Positions 33,101 to 48,541 of a stretch of DNA of 64,000 nt are shown here, piece after piece (the stretch's first letter is position 1; each line of letters opens with the position of its first letter). Under the pieces are notes generated by a model. That model worked only from the letters and a program-made list of their open reading frames with translations. It did no database searches and had not been told where the DNA came from. This stretch comes from Luzula sylvatica (lineage: Eukaryota; Streptophyta; Magnoliopsida; Poales; Juncaceae), in assembly GCA_946800325.1 (NCBI GenBank), contig OX326961.1, positions 846,655 through 910,654 of the forward strand, written 5' to 3'. The position numbers and the translations under genes were made by a program.

Positions 33101-36100
33101 TTGGGCTCCTCATAGCGTTATAAGATTGTTATGAATCGAAAAACAAACTTTCGTAGCGTGTGTAAAATTTGGTGAAAAGTTATGTAGAAAAAGATACGAT
33201 ACAAATGATCTAAAAAAACGTTATTTGAACTCCTCAAAGCTTAAAATGATTGCTACGAATCGAAAGAAGACTTTCTCAGTGTTTGTACAATTTGGTGAAA
33301 AGTTACGTAGTAAATGATTAGATTCAAACCATCTCAAAAACACGTTATTTGGGCTCCTCAGAGCATTATAAGATTGTTATGAATCGAAAAACAAACTTTC
33401 TTAATGTGTGTGAAATTTGGTGAAATTATATGTAGTAAAAGATACGATGCGAATGATCTAAAAACACATTATTTGAACTCCTCAAAGAGTAAAATGATTG
33501 CTATGAATCGAACATAAAACTTTCTTTGTGTTTGTTCAATTTGGTGAAGAGTTACGTAGTAAATAATTCGATCCAAACCATCCAAAATACAAGTTATTTG
33601 GGCTCCTCAGAGCGTTATAAGATTGTTGTGAATCGAAAAACAAATTTTCTTAGAGTGTGTAAAATTTAGTGAAATGTTATGTAGTAACAGATACGATGCA
33701 AATGATCTAAAAACACATTATTTGAACTTCTCAAAGAGTATAATGATTACTATGAATCGAAAAGAAAACTTTCTTATTGTTTGTACAATTTGGTGAAAAG
33801 TTACGTAGTAAATGATTCGATCCAAACCATCTAAAAAAACACGTAATTTGGGCTCCTCAGAGCGTTATAAGATTGTTATGAATCGAAAAACAAACTTTCT
33901 TAGTGTGTGTAATATTTGGTGAAATGTTATGTAGTAAAAGATACGATGCAAACGATCTAAAAACACATTATTTGAACTCCTCAAAGAGTATAATGATTAC
34001 TATGAATCGAAAAGAAAACTTTCTTATTGTTTGTACAATTTGGTGAAAAGTTACGTAGTAAATGATTCGATCCAAACCATCTAAAAAACACGTTATTTGG
34101 GGAGTTCAGAGCGTTATAAGATTGTTATGAATCGAAAAACAAACTTTCTCCGCGTGTGTAAAATTTGGTGAAATGTTATGTACTAAAAGATACGATGCAA
34201 ATGATCTAAAAACACATTATTTGAACTTCTCAAAGCGTAAAATGATTGGTACCATTTGGGGAAAAGTTACGTAGAAAATGATTCGATCCAAACCATCCCA
34301 AAAACACATTTTTTGGGCTCCTCAGAGCGTTACAAGATTGTTGTGAATCGAAAAACAAACTTTCTTGGCGTGTGTAAAATTTGGTGGAATGTTATGTAGT
34401 AAAAGATACGATACAAATGATCTAAAAACACGTTATTTGAACTCCTCAAAGTGTAAAACGAATGCTATGAATCGAAAAGAAAACTTTCTTAGTGTTTGTA
34501 CAATTTGGTGAAAAGTTACGTAGCAAATGATTCGATCCAAACCATCCCAAAAACACGTTATTTGGGCTTCTCAGAGCGTTATAAGATTGTTATGAATCGA
34601 AAAATAAACTTTCTTAGGGTTTGTAAAATTTGGTGAAATATTATGTAGTAAAAAAAATGATACAAATAATCTAAAAACACGTTATTTGAACTCCTCAAAG
34701 TGTAAAACGAATGCTATGAATCGAAAAGAAAACTTTCATAGTGTTTGTACAATTTGGTGAAAAGTTACGTAGTAAATGATTAGATCCAAACCATCTAAAA
34801 AAAACGTTATTTGGGCTCCTCAAAGCGTTATAAGTTTGTTATGAATCGAAAAACAAACTTTCTTAGTGTTTGTAAAATTTGGTGAAATGTAATGTAGTAA
34901 AAGATACGATACAAATGATCTAAAAACACATTATTTGAACTCCTCAAAGAGTAAAATGAATACTATGAATCGAAAAGAAAACTTTCATAGTGTTTGTACA
35001 ATATGGTGAAAAGTTACGTAGTAAATGATTCGATCCAAACCATCCCAAAAACACGTTATTTAGGCTCCTCAAAGCGTTATAAGATTGTTATGAATCGAAA
35101 AACAAACTTTCTTAGTGTGTGTAATATTTGGTGAAATGTTGTGTAGTAAAATATACGATACAAATGATCTAAGAACACATTATTTGAACTCCTCAAAGCG
35201 TAAAATGATTGCTACGAATAGAAAGAAAACTTTCTTAGTGTTTGTACAATTTGGTGAAAAGTTACATAGTAAAAGATTCGATCCAAACCATTTAAAAAAC
35301 ACGTAATTTGGGCTCCTCATAGCGTTATAAGATTGTTATGAATCGAAAAACAAACTCTTTTAGTGTGTGTAAATTTGGTGAAATGTTATGTAGTAAAAGA
35401 TACGATTCAAATGATCTAAAAACACATTATTGAACTCCTCAAAGAGTAAACTGATTGCTATGAATCGAATAGAAAACTTTCTTTGTGTTTGTATAGTTTG
35501 GTGAAAAGTTATGTAGTAAATAATTCGATCCAAACCATCTCAGAAACACGTAATTTGGGCTCCTCAGAGCGTTATAAGATTGTTATGAATCGAAAAACAA
35601 ACTTTCGTAGCGTGTGCAAAATTTGGTGAAAATTTATGTAGAAAAAGATACGATACAAATGATCTAAAAAAACGTTATTTGAACTCCTCAAAGCTTAAAA
35701 TGATTGCTACGAATCGAAAGAAGACTTTCTCAGTGTTTGTACAATTTGGTGAAAAGTTACGTAGTAAATGATTAGATTCAAACCATCTCAAAAACATGTT
35801 ATTTGTGCTCCTCAGAGCGATATAAGATTGTTATGAATCGAAAAACGAACTTTCTTAGTGTGTGTAAAATTTGGTGAAATGTTATGTTGTAAAAAATACG
35901 ATACAAATGATCTAAAAACACGTTATTTGAACTCCTCAAAGCGTAAAATGCTTGCTAAGAATCGAAAAAAAACTTTCTTATTGTTTGTACAATTTGGTGA
36001 AAAGTTATGTATTAAATGATTCGATCCAAACCATCTCAAAAACACGTTATTTGGGCTCCTCGGAGCGTTATAAGTCTTTTATGAATGGAAAAACAAACTT

Positions 36101-37750
36101 TCTTAGCGTGTGTAAAATTTTGTGAAATTTAATGTAGTTAAAGATACGATACAAATGATCTAAAAACACATTATTTGACCTCCTCAAAGAGTAAAAGATT
36201 GCTAAGAATCGTAAAGAAAACTTTCTTATTTTTTGTACAATTTGGTGAAAAGTTACGTAGTAAATGATTCGATCCAAACCATCTAAAAACACGTTATTTG
36301 GGGAGTTCAGAGTGTTATAAGATTGTTATGAATCGAAAAACAAACTTTCTCCGCGTGTGTAAAATTTGGTGAAATGTTATGTAGTAAAAGATACGATGCA
36401 AATGATCTAAAAACACATTATTTGAACTTCTCAAAGCGTAAAATGATTGGTACAATTTGGGGAAAAGTTACGTAGCAAATGATTCGATCCAAACCATCCC
36501 AAAAACACATTTTTTGGGCTCCTCAGAGCGTTACAAGATTGTTGTGAATCGAAAAACAAACTTTCTTGGCGTGTGTAAAATTTGGTGGAATGTTATGTAG
36601 TAAAAGATACGATACAAATGATCTAAAAACACGTTATTTGAACTCCTCAAATTGTAAAACGAATGCTATGAATCGAAAAGAAAACTTTGTTAGTGTTTGT
36701 ACAATTTGGTGAAAAGTTGCGTAGCAAATGATTCGATACAAACCATCCCAAAAACACGTTATTTGGGCTCCTCAGAGCGTTATAAGATTGTTATGAATCG
36801 AAAAATAAACTTTCTTAGGGTTTGTAAAATTTGGTGAAATATTATGTAGTAAAAAAAAATGATACAAATGATCTAAAAACACGTTATTTGAACTCCTCAA
36901 AGTGTAAAACGAATGCTATGAATCGAAAAGAAAACTTTCATAGTGTTTGTACAATTTGGTGAAAAGTTACGTAGTAAATGATTAGATCCAAACCATCTAA
37001 AAAAACGTTATTTGGGCTCCTCAAAGCGTTATAAGTTTGTTATGAATCGAAAAACAAACTTTCTTAGTGTTTGTAAAATTTGGTGAAATGTAATGTAGTA
37101 AAAGATACGATACAAATGATCTAAAAACACATTATTTGAACTCCTCAAAGAGTAAAATGAATACTATGAATCGAAAAGAAAACTTTCATAGTGTTTGTAC
37201 AATATGGTGAAAAGTTACGTAGTAAATGATTCGATCCAAACCATCCCAAAAACACGTTATTTAGGCTCCTCAAAGCGTTATAAGATTGTTATGAATCGAA
37301 AAACAAACTTTCTTAGTGTGTGTAATATTTGGTGAAATGTTGTGTAGTAAAAGATACGATACAAATGATCTAAGAATACATTATTTGAACTCCTCAAAGC
37401 GTAAAATGATTACTACGAATACAAAGAAAACTTTCTTAGTGTTTGTACAATTTGGTGAAAAGTTACATAGTAAAAGATTCGATCCAAACCATTTAAAAAA
37501 CACGTAATTTGGGCTCCTCATAGCGTTATAAGATTGTTATGAATCGAAAAACAAACTTTCGTAGCGTGTGTAAAATTTGGTGAAAAGTTATGTAGAAAAA
37601 GATACGATACAAATGATCTAAAAAAACGTTATTTGAACTCCTCAAAGCTTAAAATGATTGCTACGAATCGAAAGAAGACTTTCTCAGTGTTTGTACAATT
37701 TGGTGAAAAGTTACGTAGTAAATGATTAGATTCAAACCATCTCAAAAACA
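30190..37750 (+). repeat. 4.41-kb higher-order repeat (two copies)
   Basis: About 30,190-33,345 recurs at about 34,605-37,755. The offset is 4414 bp early (30,701 to 35,115; 31,654 to 36,068) and 4408 bp later (32,908 to 37,316); the change is explained by small A-tract and GAAAA indels near 32,440-32,525. The copies diverge sharply at about 33,345/37,750. Confidence 0.75.
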
Positions 37751-40700
37751 TGTTATTTGTGCTCCTCAGAGCGATATAAGATTGTTATGAATCGAAAAAC
37801 GAACTTTTTTAGTGTGTGAAATTTGGTGAAATGTTATGTAGTAAAAGATACGATGCGAATGATCTAAAAACACATTATTTGAACTCCTCAAAGAGTAAAA
37901 TGATTGCTATGAATCGAACATAAAACTTTCTTTGTGTTTGTTCAATTTGGTGAAAAGTTACGTAGTAAATAATTCGATCCAAACCATCCAAAATACAAGT
38001 TATTTGGGCTCCTCAGAGCGTTATAAGATTGTTGTGAATCGAAAAACAAATTTTCTTAGAGTGTGTAAAATTTAGTGAAATGTTATGTAGTAACAGATAC
38101 GATGCAAATGATCTAAAAACACATTATTTGAACTCCTCAAAGAGTATAATGATTACTATGAATCGAAAAGAAAACTTTCTTATTGTTTGTACAATTTGGT
38201 GAAAAGTTACGTAGTAAATGATTTGATCCAAACCATCTAAAAAAACACGTAATTTGGGCTCCTCAGAGCGTTATAAGATTGTTATGAATCGAAAAACAAA
38301 CTTTCTTAGTGTGTGTAATATTTGGTGAAATGTTATGTAGTAAAAGATACGATGCAAACGATCTAAAAACACATTATTTGAATTCCTCAAAGAGTATAAT
38401 GATTACTATGAATCGAAAAGAAAACTTTCTTATTGTTTGTACAATTTGGTGAAAAGTTACGTAGTAAATGATTCGATCCAAACCATCTAAAAAACACGTT
38501 ATTTGGGGAGTTCAGAGCGTTATAAGATTGTTATGAATCGAAAAACAAACTTTCTCCGCGTGTGTAAAATTTGGTGAAATGTTATGTAGTAAAAGATACG
38601 ATGCAAATGATCTAAAAACACATTATTTGAACTTGTCAAAACGTAAAATGATTGGTACAATTTGGGGAAAAGTTACGTAGAAAATGATTCGATCCAAACT
38701 ATCCCAAAAACACGTTTTTTGGGCTCCTCAGAGCGTTACAAGATTGTTGTGAATCGAAAAACAAACTTTCTTGGCGTGTGTAAAATTTGGTGGAATGTTA
38801 TGTAGTAAAAGATACGATACAAATGATCTAAAAACACGTTATTTGAACTCCTCAAAGTGTAAAACGAATGCTATGAATCGAAAAGAAAACTTTCTTAGTG
38901 TTTGTACAATTTGGTGAAAAGTTACGTAGCAAATGATTCGATCCAAACCATCCCAAAAACACGTTATTTGGGCTTCTCAGAGCGGTATAAGATTGTTATG
39001 AATCGGAAAACAAACTTTCTTAGTGTGTGTAATATTTGGTGAAATGTTATGTAGTAAAATATATGATACAAATGATCAAAGAACACATTATTTGAACTCC
39101 ACAAAGCGTAAAATGATTGCTACGAATCGAAATAAAACTTTCTTAGTGTTTGTACAATTTGGTGAAAAGTTACGTAGTAAAAGATTCGATCCAAACCATC
39201 TAAAAAACACGTAATTTGGGCTCCTCAGAGCGTTATAAGATTGTTATGAATCGAAAAACAAACTTTCTTAGTGAGTGTAAAATTTGGTGAAATGTTATGT
39301 AGTAAATGATACGTTGCAAATGATCTAAAAACACATTATTTGAACTCCTCAAATAGTAAAATGATTGCTATGAATCGAAAAGAAAACTTTCTTTGTGCTT
39401 GTACAGTTTGGTGAAAAGTTACGTAGTAAATAATTCGATCCAAACCATCTCAAAAACACGTTATTTGGGCTCCTCAGAGCGTTATAAGATTGTTATGAAT
39501 CGAAAAACAAACTTTCTTAATGTGTGTGAAATTTGGTGAAATGTTATGTAGTAAAAGATACGATGCAAAAGATCTAAAAACACATTATTTGAACTCCTCA
39601 AAGAGTAAAATGATTGGTATGAATCGAACATAAAACTTTCTTTGTGTTTGTACAATTTGGTGAAAAGTTACGTAGTATATAATTCGATCCAAACCATCCA
39701 AAATACAAGTTATTTGGGCTCCTCAGAGCGTTATAAGATTGTTGTGAATCGAAAAACAAATTTTCTTAGAGTGTGTAAAATTTAGTGAAATGTTATGTAG
39801 TAACAGATACGATGCAAATGATCTAAAAACACATTATTTGAACTCATCAAAGAGTATAATGATTACTATGAATCGAAAAGAAAACTTTCTTATTGTTTGT
39901 ACAATTTGGTGAAAAGTTACGTAGTAAATGATTCGATCCAAACCATCTAAAAAAAACACGTAATTTGGGCTCCTCAGAGCGTTATAAGATTGTTATGAAT
40001 CGAAAAACAAACTTTTTTAGTGTGTGTAATATTTGGTGAAATGTTATGTAGTAAAATATACGATGCAAATGATCTAAAAACACATTATTTGAACTCCTCA
40101 AAGAGTATAATGATTACTATGAATCGAAAAGAAAACTTTCTTATTGTTTGTACAATTTGGTGAAAAGTTACGTAGTAAATGATTCCATCCAAACCATCTA
40201 AAAAACACGTTATTTGGGGAGTTCAGAGCGTGATAAGATTGTTATGAATCGAAAAACAAACTTTCTCCGCGTGTGTAAAATTTGGTGAAATGTTATGTAG
40301 TAAAAGATACGATGCAAATGATCTAAAAACACATTATTTGAACTTCTCAAAGCGTAAAATGATTGGTACAATTTGGGGAAAAGTTACGTAGAAAATGATT
40401 CGATCCAAACCATCCCAAAAACACGTTTTTTGGGCTCCTCAGAGCGTTACAAGATTGTTGTGAATCGAAAAACAAACTTTCTTGGCGTGTGTAAAATTTG
40501 GTGGAATGTTATGTAGTAAAAGATACGATACAAATGATCTAAAAACACGTTATTTGAACTCCTCAAAGTGTAAAACGAATGCTATGAATCGAAAAGAAAA
40601 CTTTCTTAGTGTTTGTACAATTTGGTGAAAAGTTACGTAGCAAATGATTCGATCCAAACCATCCCAAAAACACGTTATTTGGGATCCTCAGAGCGTTATA

Positions 40701-43700
40701 AGATTGTTATGAATCGAAAAATAAACTTTCTTAGGGTTTGTAAAATTTGGTGAAATATTATGTAGTAAAAAAAATGATACAAATGATCTAAAAACACGTT
40801 ATTTGAACTCCTCAAAGTGTAAAACGAATGCTATGAATCGAAAAGAAAACTTTCATAGTGTTTGTACAATTTGGTGAAAAGTTACGTAGTAAATGATTAG
40901 ATCCAAACCATCTAAAAAAACGTTATTTGGGCTCCTCAAAGCGTTATAAGTTTGTTATGAATCGAAAAACAAACTTTCTTAGTTTTTGTAAAATTTGGTG
41001 AAATGTAATGTAGTAAAAGATACGATACAAATGATTTAAAAACACATTATTTGAACTCCTCAAATAGTAAAATGAATACTATGAATCGAAAAGAAAACTT
41101 TCATAGTGTTTGTACAATATGGTGAAAAGTTACGTAGTAAATGATTCGATCCAAACCATCCCAAAAACACGTTATTTAGGCTCCTCAAAGCGTTATAAGA
41201 TTGTTATGAATCGGAAAACAAACTTTCTTAGTGTGTGTAATATTTGGTGAAATGTTGTGTAGTAAAAGATACGATACAAATGATCTAAGAACACATTATT
41301 TGAACTCCTCAAAGCGTAAAATGATTGCTACGAATAGAAATAAAACTTTCTTAGTGTTTGTACAATTTGGTGAAAAGTTACATAGTAAAAGATTCGATCC
41401 AAACCATTTAAAAAACACGTAATTTGGGCTCCTCATAGCGTTATAAGATTGTTATGAATCGAAAAACAAACTCTTTTAGTGTGTGTAAATTTGGTGAAAT
41501 GTTATGTAGTAAAATATACGATTCAAATGATCTAAAAACACATTATCGAACTCCTCAAAGAGTAAACTGATTGCTATGAATCGAATAGAAAACTTTCTTT
41601 GTGTTTGTATAGTTTGGTGAAAAGTTATGTAGTAAATAATTCGATCCAAACCATCTCAGAAACACGTAATTTGGGCTCCTCAGAGCGTTATAAGATTGTT
41701 ATGAATCGAAAAACAAACTTTCTTAGCGTGTGTAAAATTTGGTGAAAAGTTATGTAGAAAAAGATACGATAAAATGATCTAAAAAACGTTATTTGAACTC
41801 CTCAAAGCTTAAAATGATTGATACGAATCGAAAAGAAAACTTTCTTAGTGTTTGTACAATTTGGTGAAAAGTTACGTAGTAAACAATTTGAACCATACCG
41901 TCCCAAAAACACGTAATTTGGGCTCCTCGGAGCGTTATATGATTGTTATCAATCGAAAAACAAACTTTCTTTGTGTGAGTAAAATTTGGTGAAATGTTAT
42001 GTAGTAAAAAATACGATACAAATGATCTAAAAACACGTTATTTGAACTCCTCAAAGTGTAAAACGAATGCTATGAACCGAAAAGAAAACTTTCATAGTGT
42101 TTGTACAAGTTGGTGAAAAGTTACGTAGTAAATTATTTGATCCAAACCATCTCAAAAACGCATTATTTGGGATCCTCAGAGCGTTATAAGTTTGTTATGA
42201 ATCAAAAAACAAACTTTCTTAGTGTGTGTGTAATTTGGTGAAATGTAATGTAGTAAAAGATACGAAACAAATGTTCTAAAAATACATTATTTGAACTCCT
42301 CCAAGAGTAAAATGATTGCTATGAATCGAAAATAAAACTTTCTTAGTGTTTGAACAATTTGGTGAAAAGTTATGTAGTAAATTATTCGATCCAAACCATC
42401 TCAAAATACGTTATTTGGGCTCCTCAGAGCGTTATGAATCGAACAACAAACTTTCTTAGTGTGTGTAAAATTTGGTGAAATGTTATGTAGTAAAAGATAC
42501 GATGCAAATGATCTAAAAACACATTATTTGAACTTCTCAAAGCGTAAAATGATTGCAATGAATCGAAAAGAAAACTTTCTTAGTGTTTGTACAATTTAGT
42601 GAAAAGTTACGTAGCAAATGATTTGATTCATACCGTCCCAAAAACCCGTTATTTGGTCTCCTCAGAGCGTTATATGATTGTTATCAATCGAAAAACAAAT
42701 TTCTTAGTGTGAGTAAAATTTGGTGAAATGTTATGTAGTAAAAGATACGATACAAATGATCTAAAAACAAGTTATTTGAACTCCTCAAAGCTTAAAATGA
42801 TTGCCATGAATCGAAAAGAAAACTTTCTTTGTGTTTGTACAATTTGGTGAAAAGTTACGTAGTAAATGATTCGGTCCAAACCATCTCAAAAACACGTTAT
42901 TTGGGCTCCTCAGAGCGTTATAGGATTGTTATGAATCGAAAAACAAACTTTCTTCGCGTGTGTAAAATTTGGTGAAATGTTATGAAGTAAAAGATACGAT
43001 GCAAATGATCTAAAAACACATTATTTGAACTTCTCAAAGCGTAAAATGATTGCTATGAATCGAAAAGAAAACTTTCTTAGTGTTTGTACCATTTGGTGTA
43101 AAGTTACGTAGTAAATGATTCGATCCAAACCATCCCAAAAACACATTATTTGGGCTCCTCAGAGCGTTATAAGATTGTTGTGAATCGAAAAACATATTTT
43201 CTTAGCGTGTGTAAAATTTGATGGAATGTTATGTAGTAAAAGATACGATACAAATGATCTAAAAATACGTTATTTGAACTCCTCAAAGCTTAATATGATT
43301 GCCATGGATCGAAAAGAAAACTTTCTTTGTGTTTGTACAATTTGGTGAAAAGTTACGTAGTAAATGATTCGATCCAAACCATCTCAATAACACGTTATTT
43401 GGGCACCTCACAGTGTTATAAGATTGTTATGAATCGAAAAACAAACATTCTTAGTGTGTGTAAAATTTGGTGAAATGTTATGTAGTAAAAGATACGTTGC
43501 AAATGATCTAAAAACACATTATTTGAACTCCTCAAATAGTAAAATGATTGCTATGAATCGAAAAGAAAACTTTCTTAGTGTTTGCACAATTTGGTGAAAA
43601 GTTACGTAGTAAATGATTCGATCCAAACCATCTCAATAACACGTTATTTGGGCACCTCACAGCGTTATAAGATTGTTATGAATCGAAAAACAAACTCTCT

Positions 43701-46700
43701 TAGTGTGTGTAAAATTTGGTGAAATGTTATTTATAAAGATACGATACAAATGATCTAAAAACACGTTATTTGAACTCTTCAAAGCGTAAAATGATTGCTA
43801 TGAATCGAAAAGAAAACTTTCTTAGTGTTTGCACAATTTGGTGAAAAGTTACGTAGTAAATGATTCGATCCAAACCATCTCAAAAACATGTTCTTTGAGC
43901 TCCTCATAGCGGTATAAGATTGTTATGAATCGGAAAACAAACTTTCTTAGTGTGTGTAATATTTGGTGAAATGTTATGTAGTAAAATATATGATACAAAT
44001 GATCAAAGAACACATTATTTGAACTCCACAAAGCGTAAAATGATTGCTACGAATCGAAATAAAACTTTCTTAGTGTTTGTACAATTTGGTGAAAAGTTAC
44101 GTAGTAAAAGATTCGATCCAAACCATCTAAAAAACACGTAATTTGGGCTCCTCAGAGCGTTATAAGAATGTTATGAATCGAAAAACAAACTTTCTTAGTG
44201 AGTGTAAAATTTGGTGAAATGTTATGTAGTAAATGATATGTTGCAAATGATCTAAAAACACATTATTTGAACTCCTCAAATAGTAAAATGATTGCTATGA
44301 ATCGAAAAGAAAACTTTCTTTGTGCTTGTACAGTTTGGTGAAAAGTTACGTAGTAAATAATTCGATCCAAACCATCTCAAAAACACGTTATTTGGGCTCC
44401 TCAGAGCGTTATAAGATTGTTATGAATCGAAAAACAAACTTTCTTAATGTGTGTGAAATTTGGTGAAATGTTATGTAGTAAAAGATACGATGCAAAAGAT
44501 CTAAAAACACATTATTTGAACTCCTCAAAGAGTAAAATGATTGGTATGAATCGAACATAAAACTTTCTTTGTGTTTGTACAATTTGGTGAAAAGTTACGT
44601 AGTATATAATTCGATCCAAACCATCCAAAATACAAGTTATTTGGGCTCCTCAGAGCGTTATAAGATTGTTGTGAATCGAAAAACAAATTTTCTTAGAGTG
44701 TGTAAAATTTGGTGAAATGTTATGTAGTAAAAGATACGATGCAAATGATCTAAAAACACATTATTTGAACTCATCAAAGAGTATAATGATTACTATGAAT
44801 CGAAAAGAAAACTTTCTTATTGTTTGTACAATTTGGTGAAAAGTTACGTAGTAAATGATTCGATCCAAACCATCTAAAAAAACACGTAATTTGGGCTCCT
44901 CAGAGCGTTATAAGATTGTTATGAATCGAAAAACAAACTTTTTTAGTGTGTGTAATATTTGGTGAAATGTTATGTAGTAAAAGATACGATGCAAATGATC
45001 TAAAAACACATTATTTGAACTCCTCAAAGAGTATAATGATTACTATGAATCGAAAAGAAAACTTTCTTATTGTTTGTACAATTTGGTGAAAAGTTACGTA
45101 GTAAATGATTCCATCCAAACCATCTAAAAAACATGTTATTTGGGGAGTTCAGAGCGTGATAAGATTGTTATGAATCGAAAAACAAACTTTCTCCGCGTGT
45201 GTAAAATTTGGTGAAATGTTATGTAGTAAAAGATACGATGCAAATGATCTAAAAATACATTATTTGAACTTCTCAAAGCGTAAAATGATTGGTACAATTT
45301 GGGGAAAAGTTACGTAGAAAATGATTCGATCCAAACCATCCCAAAAACACGTTTGTTGGGCTCCTCAGAGCGTTACAAGATTGTTGTGAATCGAAAAACA
45401 AATTTTCTTGGCGTGTGTAAAATTTGGTGGAATGTTATGTAGTAAAAGATACGATACAAATGATCTAAAAACACGTTATTTGAACTCCTCAAAGTGTAAA
45501 ACGAATGCTATGAATCGAAAAGAAAACTTTCTTAGTGTTTGTACAATTTGGTGAAAAGTTACGTAGCAAATGATTCGATCCAAACCATCCCAAAAACACG
45601 TTATTTGGGATCCTCAGAGCGTTATAAAATTGTTATGAATCGAAAAATAAACTTTCTTAGGGTTTGTAAAATTTGGTGAAATATAATGTAGTAAAAAAAA
45701 TGATACAAATGATCTAAAAACACGTTATTTGAACTCCTCAAAGTGTAAAACGAATGCTATGAATCGAAAAGAAAACTTTCATAGTGTTTGTACAATTTGG
45801 TGAAAAGTTACGTAGTAAATGATTAGATCCAAACCATCTAAAAAAACGTTATTTGGGCTCCTCAAAGCGTTATAAGTTTGTTATGAATCGAAAAACAAAC
45901 TTTCTTAGTTTTTGTAAAATTTGGTGAAATGTAATGTAGTAAAAGATACGATACAAATGATTTAAAAACACATTATTTGAACTCCTCAAAGAGTAAAATG
46001 AATACTATGAATCGAAAAGAAAACTTTCATAGTGTTTGTACAATATGGTGAAAAGTTACGTAGTAAATGATTCGATCCAAACCATCCCAAAAACACGTTA
46101 TTTAGTCTCCTCAAAGCGTTATAAGATTGTTATGAATCGAAAAACAAACTTTCTTAGTGTGTGTAATATTTGGTGAAATGTTGTGTAGTAAAATATACGA
46201 TACAAATGATCTAAGAACACATTATTTGAACTCCTCAAAGCGTAAAATGATTGCTACGAATAGAAAGAAAACTTTCTTAGTGTTTGTACAATTTGGTGAA
46301 AAGTTACATAGTAAAAGATTCGATCCAAACCATTTAAAAAACACGTAATTTGGGCTCCTCATAGCGTTATAAGATTGTTATGAATCGAAAAACAAACTCT
46401 TTTAGTGTGTGTAAATTTGTTGAAATGTTATGTAGTAAAAGATACGATTCAAATGATCTAAAAACACATTATTGAACTCCTCAAAGAGTAAACTGATTGC
46501 TATGAATCGAATAGAAAACTTTCTTTGTGTTTGTATAGTTTGGTGAAAAGTTATGTAGTAAATAATTCGATCCAAACCATCTCAGAAACACGTAATTTGG
46601 GCTCCTCAGAGCGTTATAAGATTGTTATGAATAGAAAAACAAACTTTCGTAGCGTGTGTAAAATTTGTTGAAAAGTTATGTAGAAAAAGATACGATACAA

Positions 46701-48541
46701 ATGATCTAAAAAAACGTTATTTGAACTCCTCAAAGCTTAAAATGATTGCTACGAATCGAAAAAAGACTTTCTCAGTGTTTGTACAATTTGGTGAAAAGTT
46801 ACGTAGTAAATGATTAGATTCAAACCATCTCAAAAACATGTTATTTGTGCTCCTCAGAGCGATATAAGATTGTTATGAATCGAAAAACGAACTTTCTTAG
46901 TGTGTGTAATATTTGGTGAAATGTTGTGTAGTAAAAGATACGATACAAATGATCTAAGAACACATTATTTGAACTCCTCAAAGCGTAAAATGATTGCTAC
47001 GAATAGAAATAAAACTTTCTTAGTGTTTGTACAATTTGGTGAAAAGTTACATAGTAAAAGATTCGATCCAAACCATTTAAAAAACACGTAATTTGCGCTC
47101 CTCATAGCGTTATAAGATTGTTATGAATCGAAAAACAAACTCTTTTAGTGTGTGTAAATTTGGTGAAATGTTATGTAGTAAAAGATACGATTCAAATGAT
47201 CTAAAAACACATTATTGAACTCCTCAAAGAGTAAACTGATTGCTATGAATCGAATAGAAAACTTTCTTTGTGTTTGTATAGTTTGGTGAAAACTTATGTA
47301 GTAAATAATTCGATCCAAACCATCTCAGAAACACGTAATTTGGGCTCCTCAGAGCGTTATAAGATTGTTATGAATCGAAAAACAAACTTTCTTAGCGTGT
47401 GTAAAATTTGGTGAAAAGTTATGTAGAAAAAGATACGATAAAATGATCTAAAAAACGTTATTTGAACTCCTCAAAGCTTAAAATGATTGCTACGAATCGA
47501 AAAGAAAACTTTCTTAGTGTTTGTACAATTTGGTGAAAAGTTACGTAGTAAACAATTTGAACCATACCGTCCCAAAAACACGTAATTTGGGCTCCTCGGA
47601 GCGTTATATGATTGTTATCAATCGAAAAACAAACTTTCTTTGTGTGAGTAAAATTTGGTGAAATGTTATGTAGTAAAAAATACGATACAAATGATCTAAA
47701 AACACGTTATTTGAACTCCTCAAAGTGTAAAACGAATGCTATGAACCGAAAAGAAAACTTTCATAGTGTTTGTACAAGTTGGTGAAAAGTTACGTAGGAA
47801 ATTATTTGATCCAAACCATCTCAAAAACGCATTATTTGGGATCCTCAGAGCGTTATAAGTTTGTTATGAATCAAAAAACAAACTTTCTTAGTGTGTGTGT
47901 AATTTGGTGAAATGTAATGTAGTAAAAGATACGAAACAAATGTTCTAAAAATACATTATTTGAACTCCTCCAAGAGTAAAATGATTGCTATGAATCGAAA
48001 ATAAAACCTTCTTAGTGTTTGTACAATTTGGTGAAAAGTTATGTAGTAAATTATTCGATCCAAACCATCTCAAAATACGTTATTTGGGCTCCTCAGAGCG
48101 TTATAAGATTGTTATGAATCGAACAACAAACTTTCTTAGTGTGTGTAAAATTTGGTGAAATGTTATGTAGTAAAAGATACGATGCAAATGATCTAAAAAC
48201 ACATTATTTGAACTTCTCAAAGCGTAAAATGATTGCAATGAATCGAAAAGAAAACTTTCTTAGTGTTTGTACAATTTAGTGAAAAGTTACGTAGCAAATG
48301 ATTTGATTCATACCGTCCCAAAAACCCGTTATTTGGGCTCCTCAGAGCGTTATATGATTGTTATCAATCGAAAAACAAATTTCTTAGTGTGAGTAAAATT
48401 TGGTGAAATGTTATGTAGTAAAAGATACGATACAAATGATCTAAAAACAAGTTATTTGAACTCCTCAAAGCTTAAAATGATTGCCATGAATCGAAAAGAA
48501 AACTTTCTTTGTGTTTGTACAATTTGGTGAAAAGTTACGTA
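36973..48541 (+). repeat. 11.57-kb higher-order repeat, copy 1
   Basis: Matches 48,542-60,120 from end to end. The offset is 11,568 bp up to about 42,430 and 11,579 bp after it, because this copy lacks 11 bases (ATAAGATTGTT or equivalent) at about 42,434. Internally it holds related sub-blocks: 39,023-41,422 resembles 43,950-46,348 (offset about 4927) and 46,157-46,899 is duplicated as 46,900-47,642. Confidence 0.85.
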
